In this document: positions 59,243 through 64,000 of the stretch, one piece after another
Numbering within the stretch: position 1 is the stretch's first letter
Layout: every line of letters starts with the position of its first letter
From: CAYFNF01 sp964344485
GTDB lineage: Bacteria; Patescibacteriota; Patescibacteriia; UBA9570; XYC2-FULL-38-9
Assembly: GCA_964344485.1 (NCBI GenBank)
Contig: CAYFNF010000001.1
Location: forward strand, 62,001-126,000
Length of the DNA stretch: 64,000 nt
Reading direction: 5' to 3'
The notes under the pieces: model-generated
What the model was told of the DNA's origin: nothing
The model's database searches: none
Seen by the model: the letters and a program-made list of their open reading frames with translations, nothing else
Program-made: the position numbers and the translations under genes

Positions 59243-59292
59243 TTGACATTTACTACACGCTTTAGTAAGTTACATAGTCCCCCAGTGTGGGG
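59243..59292 (+). promoter_or_regulatory. promoter and 5' inverted repeat of GC-rich unit H
   Basis: TTGACA (59243-59248), 17-base spacer, TAAGTT (59266-59271), then the perfect repeat CCCCA-GTG-TGGGG (59280-59292), about 9 bases after the -10. Confidence 0.7.
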
Positions 59293-59323
59293 TGACAACA
59301 CTCGAAAAGGAGAGGAAAGCGCC

Positions 59324-60385
59324 ATGACTGAATGGACGCCACCTTTTCTTCGAGTACATGAGCGGAGCACGCTCCCCAAGACGATCGCTGCCATCGAGGT
59401 GACCGATCCTCGTCCCGATGATCACGTACTGATCGCGTTCGTGTCCCTGGACACCGGCGTGACTGGCGACGTGGGTCGCGATGGGTTCGACGGCGAAAAA
59501 CACCTCTCAGAGGCCACGATCGCGTGGAGTCAGCTCGCAGGCGAGCCGGTACGTCTGGCTGCATGCCACGTCATGCCGGAGTCGCCGACGCGCTTCATCT
59601 GCGTACTCGAGCGTCAAGGGCCCAAGGTCCAGCATCGTCGATCCACCACAGCCCCTGGAGAAGCAGTCGTGCCCGCGCACGGCGTTCAGGTGGTCGGGAG
59701 TCAGATCCCGGAGATCGATCACATGGTCGTCGCAGGTCGACGACCGATCGAACACTACGTGGTGGTCACGGTCTACTTCAACGTCCGCGTGCTCGGTCAT
59801 CACCGAGACTCGCGCTTCGACGCCGAAGACTTCCTGCAGAGGCACTACGACAGTGGCCAGGTCGACTGGCAGGTCGGCAACGCAGAAGACGCCGCGATCA
59901 TGGTCGCGTGCCACGCACATCCGGATCGGCCGTACGAGGTCACCGTGGTGCTGGCACCATCGTCCGATACGCCGTTCTTCCACGGCGTGGACTGGCTCGA
60001 GAAGCCGGTCCTGCTCAAGGGAACGACGGCAGAGAAGCTGGCGCTGCGCAAGCAGCGGACCGCGTGGCGAGAGCTGCGCACAGTCACGCTTCATCTCGTC
60101 GGTCGAGACGTTCCGCAGCACATGTCGTACCTCGCCCGCTACTGGCAGGAGCTCGTTCCAGGAGGTGAACCAAGAGCACAGAACGACGACAGCGACGGAG
60201 CTAGCGACGACGACCCGGAGGGTGACCCGACCCCCCAGCCGCGTGACGACGACAGCGCACCAAGTGCGACCACCTCGGTCACACTCGTGTTCTCAGCACC
60301 GGACGAGACCGACCACGGTCCAAGCGACCACGCAGGTGGACAGCGCAGCAGCGCACCGCGCGCCAGGCTACACCTGGTGAAGTGA
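59324..60385 (+). CDS. hypothetical protein, GC-rich unit H
   Basis: 353 residues from ATG 59324 after AAGGAGAGG. The codons before it encode promoter and leader. About 285 folded residues in a repeated beta-sheet style (IAAIEVTDPRPDDHVLIAFVSLDTGV, PIEHYVVVTVYFNVRVLGHHRDSRFDAEDFLQRHY, PYEVTVVLAPSSDTPFFHGV), then an acidic/threonine-proline tail (NDDSDGASDDDPEGDPTPQPRDDDSAPS). Two similar-looking halves suggest internal duplication (inference). Unknown family. GC-rich, own promoter, 5' repeat and GCAA-loop terminator. Confidence 0.7.
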   Translation: MTEWTPPFLRVHERSTLPKTIAAIEVTDPRPDDHVLIAFVSLDTGVTGDVGRDGFDGEKHLSEATIAWSQLAGEPVRLAACHVMPESPTRFICVLERQGPKVQHRRSTTAPGEAVVPAHGVQVVGSQIPEIDHMVVAGRRPIEHYVVVTVYFNVRVLGHHRDSRFDAEDFLQRHYDSGQVDWQVGNAEDAAIMVACHAHPDRPYEVTVVLAPSSDTPFFHGVDWLEKPVLLKGTTAEKLALRKQRTAWRELRTVTLHLVGRDVPQHMSYLARYWQELVPGGEPRAQNDDSDGASDDDPEGDPTPQPRDDDSAPSATTSVTLVFSAPDETDHGPSDHAGGQRSSAPRARLHLVK

Positions 60386-60409
60386 CGCCCCGCTCACAAC
60401 TCGGAGGAT

Positions 60410-60435
60410 GCATCGGCAACGATGCGATTTTTTTT
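60410..60435 (+). terminator. terminator of unit H
   Basis: GCATCG-GCAA-CGATGC perfect stem with a GNRA loop, then eight T residues. Confidence 0.9.
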
Positions 60436-60462
60436 ACAAAAAATCCCCGGAAGCCCGGGGAT
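60436..60462 (-). terminator. terminator of the histone-like gene
   Basis: Stem ATCCCCGG / CCGGGGAT with a 4-base loop and a T-run on the minus strand. Confidence 0.85.
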
Positions 60463-60487
60463 GGAATGTAATTCTTTGTAGGCGGCG

Positions 60488-61177
60488 TTATTGTAGCGAC
60501 GTAATGTCCGCAATCTTCTCTACTACAGTTGAAGATGAGGCAGAGATCTGTTCAGTGATTGTAGAGATATACGGAATTTGCTCTGCAACATATTGCATGG
60601 GTGAAGCTGTGCCAGTAACATTATATAAGCTCAACATCGCAATAGACCAATAGGTGACTCCGAGAATAACTAGTGAGAAGAATACTGTTGAGAGATAGAT
60701 CTCTCCAACACTTACCAAGAATGGGACTTTTTTTGGTGCTTCATCTACAGGCTCGATGATAGGCTCAACTTCAATCTGCTCCTTTACCACCGGCGCGGTC
60801 TTCAGTTTTGACGTTTCCTTGATTTTCTTATTCTTGATCTCGATCTCTGTGATGGTTGCTGCTTCTGGTGGTGTTGCAGCTGCAGTAATTGTCGTCTCTG
60901 CTTCTTGGATTGTAATTTTGCTTGTAACTTTCTTCTTAGCTGCAGGTTTCTTCGCGCGTGTTGTCTTCTTTGTCGGTTTTTTCTTAGCTGTTTTCTTTGT
61001 GGTGGTGCGCTTTTTCGTTACTTTCTTCTTAGCTGCAGGTTTCTTCGCAGTTGTTTTGCGTTTTACAGTTTTCTTCTTTGTTGTCGTCTTTTTTTTACTT
61101 GCAGGTTTCTTCTTACTCGCGGTTTTTGGTTTGCGAGCAGCCGAAGTTTTTTTCTTTGTATTCTTTTTTGTTGCCAT
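60488..61177 (-). CDS. histone H1-like lysine-rich protein with C-terminal membrane helix
   Basis: 229 residues from ATG 61177, which follows GGAGGAAC, a rare Shine-Dalgarno in the backbone. Residues 1-100 are repeated KKPAAKKK / TKKTAKKKP units typical of bacterial H1-like DNA-binding tails. A threonine/glutamate middle (EAETTITAAATPPEAATITEIEIKNKK) follows, then VPFLVSVGEIYLSTVFFSLVILGVTYWSIAMLSLYNV, one strong membrane helix, and a short outside end. It could tether DNA to the membrane. This is inference from composition and topology. H1-like tails alone are common; the fused helix is the odd feature. Confidence 0.72.
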   Translation of the reverse strand: MATKKNTKKKTSAARKPKTASKKKPASKKKTTTKKKTVKRKTTAKKPAAKKKVTKKRTTTKKTAKKKPTKKTTRAKKPAAKKKVTSKITIQEAETTITAAATPPEAATITEIEIKNKKIKETSKLKTAPVVKEQIEVEPIIEPVDEAPKKVPFLVSVGEIYLSTVFFSLVILGVTYWSIAMLSLYNVTGTASPMQYVAEQIPYISTITEQISASSSTVVEKIADITSLQ

Positions 61178-61272
61178 AGAGAGTTCCTCCTTTTTAAGTA
61201 CAAAATAAAATGAGTGTTTCAAACGTTCACACGTCGTTACTCACTGTACCGTATTTTCGTGTTGTCTGCAAA

Positions 61273-63465
61273 TCACTCCCACTCAACCAATTCTTCAGGT
61301 AAGTCGTCTAGAAAGCGAGAAGGTGGGTTCACTTGTACATTACCGTACCGCATGCGTTGAGCTGCAAAGATGATCATGACACGTTCAATTGCTCGGGTAA
61401 TAGCAACGTAGCAGAGCCGCCGCTCTTCTTCCATCTCTTGCGGATTCGTGAGTGAACGAGAGTGCGGGAACAACCCTTCTTCCATCCCCACAATGAATAC
61501 CGTCGGGAACTCGAGACCTTTGGCAGCGTGTACGGTCATGAGCTTTACTGCATTATCTGACTCTTCAACTTCATCTTGATCCATGACTAATGCAACGTCT
61601 TCAAGGAACGCTTGCAGTCCTTCTTCACCGCGGAGGTTTTGAAATTTCTGTGTTACGGTTTTGAGCTCTTGCACGTTCTCCCAGCGAGCTTCAGCTTGTT
61701 CCTTAGTATCACAACTGGTAAAGAGCCAGTCTTTGTAATCGATCTCTTTTAAAATACTGTCTAGCAGTTCTGTTGGATTCAGGTCCGGGAGTTGCTTTGA
61801 AAGTGATTTTAAGACATCAGCAAATTGATAGAAGCTCTCTAAGCGTGCATTCTGGATGTCCGGAATAGCATGGTCTGCAGATTCAATCACAGTGAAGCTG
61901 CGTTCACGTGCGAACTGTTCAATTTTATACCATGTACGATTTCCGATCCCTCGTGTTGGGATATTTACTATTCGTTCTAAAGATACCCAGTCACTTGGGT
62001 TAAAGATTGAACGCATGAAGGCGAGTACATCTTTGATCTCACGACGCTCGTAGAATTTAATGCCACCGATAATTTTATACGGAATTCCGAACTTCAGAAA
62101 TGACTCTTCAATTGCGCGTGACTGTGCATTGGTGCGGTAGAGTACTACGTACTGTGAGAAATCTATCTCTCGTTTTTTAGCTTCAACTTCTTGTCGTAGC
62201 TCCCCGTCTTCTTTCTGTTGAGTGAACTGCCGCATACCCATCACGCGATCCAAGATACTCTCTCCCTCTTGAATGACTTCATCCTCGGGGTCTGGTTGCG
62301 CATCTTCATCCACGTACTCTATTTCATCCGTTGTACCCGCGGTGTCCCACCCAACGATCTGTTCTACAATATATCGCCCTTCCGCTTCTTCATTCGCTAC
62401 TTCTTTAATGCGGATTTTTTCACCTGCCTGGTTTTCAGTCCAGAGCTTCTTCTTTTTTTGATTCTTATTCTTTTCAATGACCTGATTGGATGCATCCAGG
62501 ATTGTCTGTGTGGATCGATAGTTCTGTTCTAGAAATACTGTGGTTGCGTCTGCATAATCTTTTTCAAAGTCTAGAATATTTCGGATGTCAGCCATGCGCC
62601 AGCTGTAGATGGACTGTGCATCATCTCCAACCACACAGATGTTTTTATGTTTGTCTGCTAGCAGCGTTACTAAACGATACTGTGCTTTATTCGTGTCTTG
62701 ATACTCGTCTACTAAGATATGCTCCCAGAGCTTCTGATATTTCTTCAAAATGTCCGGATACTTTTCTAAAAGTTCGACTGTCTTCATGATTAAGTCATCG
62801 AAGTCGAGCGCATTGTGTTCTTTTAGGGATTTCTGATATTCAGGGTAGACATTGGCTGCAATCTCACTGATTGGGTCGTCCACAAGCTCCTGATACTGTT
62901 CCGGAGTGATCAGCAAGTTCTTGCTGTTAGAGATCTTCCAGTGAATGGCATTGGGTGCTATCTGTTTGGTATCAATACCTTGTTCTTTCATGAGCTTCTT
63001 AACCAACACCTGTTGCTCAGAGTCATCGTAGATAACGAAGTTGGATTTATATCCCAGCGCTTCAATCTCTTTTCGCAGTAAGCGCGAGCAGATGGAGTGA
63101 AATGTTCCCATGTGCGGGAAGTGTTGCTGTTTCTTTCCCAGCAGTGCGACCATACGCTCCTGCATATTGCGCGCAGCTTTGTTTGTAAAGGTTACGGCGA
63201 GTATATTCCATGGTTTTACCCCTTGCTCCGCTATCAAGTACGCGATGCGATGGATAAGAGTACGGGTTTTACCAGAGCCTGCTCCAGCCAAAATCAACAC
63301 CGGCCCTTTTACCGTGGTGACAGCCTCTTGTTGCTTATCGTTCAATTCACGCAGGATCAAATCACCAGCGGTCACTGTGGTGTTTCTCTTTACGGGCTTC
63401 TTTTTAGGGCGTGATGCAGTGTTCTTGGCCTTCCTTTTGGTTGCAGGCTTCTTTTTTTTCGGCAT
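61273..63465 (-). CDS. UvrD/PcrA/Rep-family superfamily 1 helicase
   Basis: 730 residues. Basic head (PKKKKPATKRKAKNTASRPKKK), then the SF1A motifs: Q-motif LNDKQQEAVTT, I LAGAGSGKTRTLIHRIAYLI, II ILVDEYQDTNKAQYRLV, III VGDDAQSIYSWRMAD, IV YRSTQTILDASNQVI, V AIEESFLKFGIPYKIIGG and VKLMTVHAAKGLEFPTVFIVGMEEGLFPHSRS, VI YVAITRAIERVMI. It unwinds DNA 3'-5' in repair and replication restart. An acidic insertion (residues about 380-410, EYVDEDAQPDPEDEVIQEGE) lies within the 2B region. Minus-strand -10 TACAAT (63480-63475), 9 bases before the ATG. Confidence 0.95.
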   Translation of the reverse strand: MPKKKKPATKRKAKNTASRPKKKPVKRNTTVTAGDLILRELNDKQQEAVTTVKGPVLILAGAGSGKTRTLIHRIAYLIAEQGVKPWNILAVTFTNKAARNMQERMVALLGKKQQHFPHMGTFHSICSRLLRKEIEALGYKSNFVIYDDSEQQVLVKKLMKEQGIDTKQIAPNAIHWKISNSKNLLITPEQYQELVDDPISEIAANVYPEYQKSLKEHNALDFDDLIMKTVELLEKYPDILKKYQKLWEHILVDEYQDTNKAQYRLVTLLADKHKNICVVGDDAQSIYSWRMADIRNILDFEKDYADATTVFLEQNYRSTQTILDASNQVIEKNKNQKKKKLWTENQAGEKIRIKEVANEEAEGRYIVEQIVGWDTAGTTDEIEYVDEDAQPDPEDEVIQEGESILDRVMGMRQFTQQKEDGELRQEVEAKKREIDFSQYVVLYRTNAQSRAIEESFLKFGIPYKIIGGIKFYERREIKDVLAFMRSIFNPSDWVSLERIVNIPTRGIGNRTWYKIEQFARERSFTVIESADHAIPDIQNARLESFYQFADVLKSLSKQLPDLNPTELLDSILKEIDYKDWLFTSCDTKEQAEARWENVQELKTVTQKFQNLRGEEGLQAFLEDVALVMDQDEVEESDNAVKLMTVHAAKGLEFPTVFIVGMEEGLFPHSRSLTNPQEMEEERRLCYVAITRAIERVMIIFAAQRMRYGNVQVNPPSRFLDDLPEELVEWE

Positions 63466-63474
63466 AGTCGGCTT

Positions 63475-63480
63475 ATTGTA
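63475..63480 (-). promoter_or_regulatory. helicase gene -10 box, near-leaderless
   Basis: Minus-strand TACAAT with 9 bases to the ATG, the same spacing as at uvrC. Confidence 0.55.
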
Positions 63481-63536
63481 TCATATCAGCGCGGTGATGG
63501 AAATGATCTGAGCGTCATAAACAGTATAAAAACGGG

Positions 63537-63565
63537 TTGACATATATATGGTGTGTGTCAGTGTA
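63537..63565 (+). promoter_or_regulatory. promoter of GC-rich unit I
   Basis: TTGACA (63537-63542) followed at 16-17 bases by CAGTGT/AGTGTA. No strong inverted repeat at +1 here; the start codon itself lies in a hairpin (63608-63621). Confidence 0.5.
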
Positions 63566-63612
63566 GGAAAACAACGAACTGTGAGGTTACAAGAGGGGAA
63601 AGGAGGTGGTCC

Positions 63613-64000
63613 ATGAGGACCATGAACCTGGCTGTCGACCCCAGGATCCAGAATGCGTTCATGCGTGCGGCCATGCACGCGGTTCGGCATCACGTGATCC
63701 AGGCCACGAGCGCGCACAAGGAGGCGTTCGACACGCCCGCGTTCCAGGGCACGCTGATGCGCGTGGTGTTGAGTCCGACGAACCGGAAGTCCGAGCGGCG
63801 GATCGACCGGTGGAGCATGACGTTCTGGATCGAGGACGTCGGGCAGAGCCGTGACCAGATCATCGAGTCGGTCGTGGTAGCGCTCGAGAACATGGACATG
63901 TTCTGCTACGTGGGCAAGCGGGGTGTCGCCAACCCCGTTCCCACGGCGCGGGTGATGTTCATGGCCAAGATCCCGGCACGCGAGGGCTTCCAGCTCTTCC
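63613..64000 (+). CDS. hypothetical protein, GC-rich unit I (3' partial)
   Basis: Open from ATG 63613 to the window end, at least 129 residues, not closed by a stop. The strong Shine-Dalgarno AAAGGAGG lies 6 bases upstream; a second in-frame ATG at 63622 is also possible. Sequence: NLAVDPRIQNAFMRAAMHAVRHHVIQATSAHKEAFDTPAFQGTLMRVVLSP, DRWSMTFWIEDVGQSRDQIIESVVVALENMDMFCYVGKRG. No family recognised. GC-rich like units A-H. The start region forms GGTCC-ATGA-GGACC. Confidence 0.65.
   Translation, partial: MRTMNLAVDPRIQNAFMRAAMHAVRHHVIQATSAHKEAFDTPAFQGTLMRVVLSPTNRKSERRIDRWSMTFWIEDVGQSRDQIIESVVVALENMDMFCYVGKRGVANPVPTARVMFMAKIPAREGFQLF

Overview
The window looks like a chromosomal segment of a Patescibacteria (Candidate Phyla Radiation) bacterium, read with the standard genetic code. 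The backbone is AT-rich to balanced and tightly packed. Many backbone genes have no Shine-Dalgarno (SD) sequence, and several single genes have a -10 box only 6 to 9 bases before the ATG, as expected for leaderless mRNAs. Family content agrees: an IMP dehydrogenase without CBS domains, a short Mur ligase, a LexA/RecA/UvrAC repair set, a stand-alone nucleotidyltransferase and large surface proteins. The lineage call is inference, because no rRNA or ribosomal protein gene is present.

Layout. 1-3.4 kb: two tandem ATP-grasp genes (the first cut by the window edge), an LCP envelope protein and a RecB-like nuclease. 3.4-6.9 kb: a secreted protein, a DEDD exonuclease, an HhH protein and lexA. 7.1-12 kb: four GC-rich single-gene units (unknown, Rossmann dehydrogenase, unknown, POT peptide transporter) around one backbone gene. 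12.2-19.9 kb: an M23 peptidase, a 985-residue subtilase, a CaCA exchanger, MgtC, a Mur ligase and an unknown protein. 19.9-21.2 kb: a GC-rich four-gene operon. 21.4-24.2 kb: unknowns and a TrmB-type regulator. 24.6-32 kb: rpoB (holding a 10-N assembly gap) and rpoC. 32-33.7 kb: a GC-rich unknown. 33.8-39.6 kb: an amidohydrolase, guaB, two paralogous unknowns, guaA and a tiny membrane protein. 39.7-44.6 kb: a candidate ncRNA, ftsK, a RodZ-like gene, recA and a coiled-coil gene. 44.7-49.5 kb: two membrane proteins, groEL/groES under CIRCE, a frameshifted methyltransferase, a GC-rich unknown and a second candidate ncRNA. 49.5-56.4 kb: O-antigen-ligase-like protein, nucleotidyltransferase, uvrA and divergent uvrC. 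56.5-64 kb: an 861-residue unknown, a GC-rich unknown, a histone-H1-like membrane protein, a UvrD/PcrA helicase and a GC-rich gene cut by the window end.

Two signals stand out. First, at least nine transcription units (twelve genes) are strongly GC-rich, use different codons, carry good SD sequences, and have their own promoter (usually with a TTGACA -35) and usually their own terminator. Nearly all have an inverted repeat at the predicted mRNA 5' end. They are scattered among backbone genes and mostly encode proteins I do not recognise. Second, lexA and recA share a composite promoter: a DnaA-box-like TTATYCACAGG, exactly 6 bases, a TTGACR -35, then a 17-base direct-repeat element TTCGGGTTTTGTTCGGG that fills the -35/-10 spacer. 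I read this element as the LexA operator of this lineage.

Functionally the backbone covers envelope assembly and surface proteolysis, DNA repair and SOS control, transcription, GMP synthesis, chromosome partition and protein folding.
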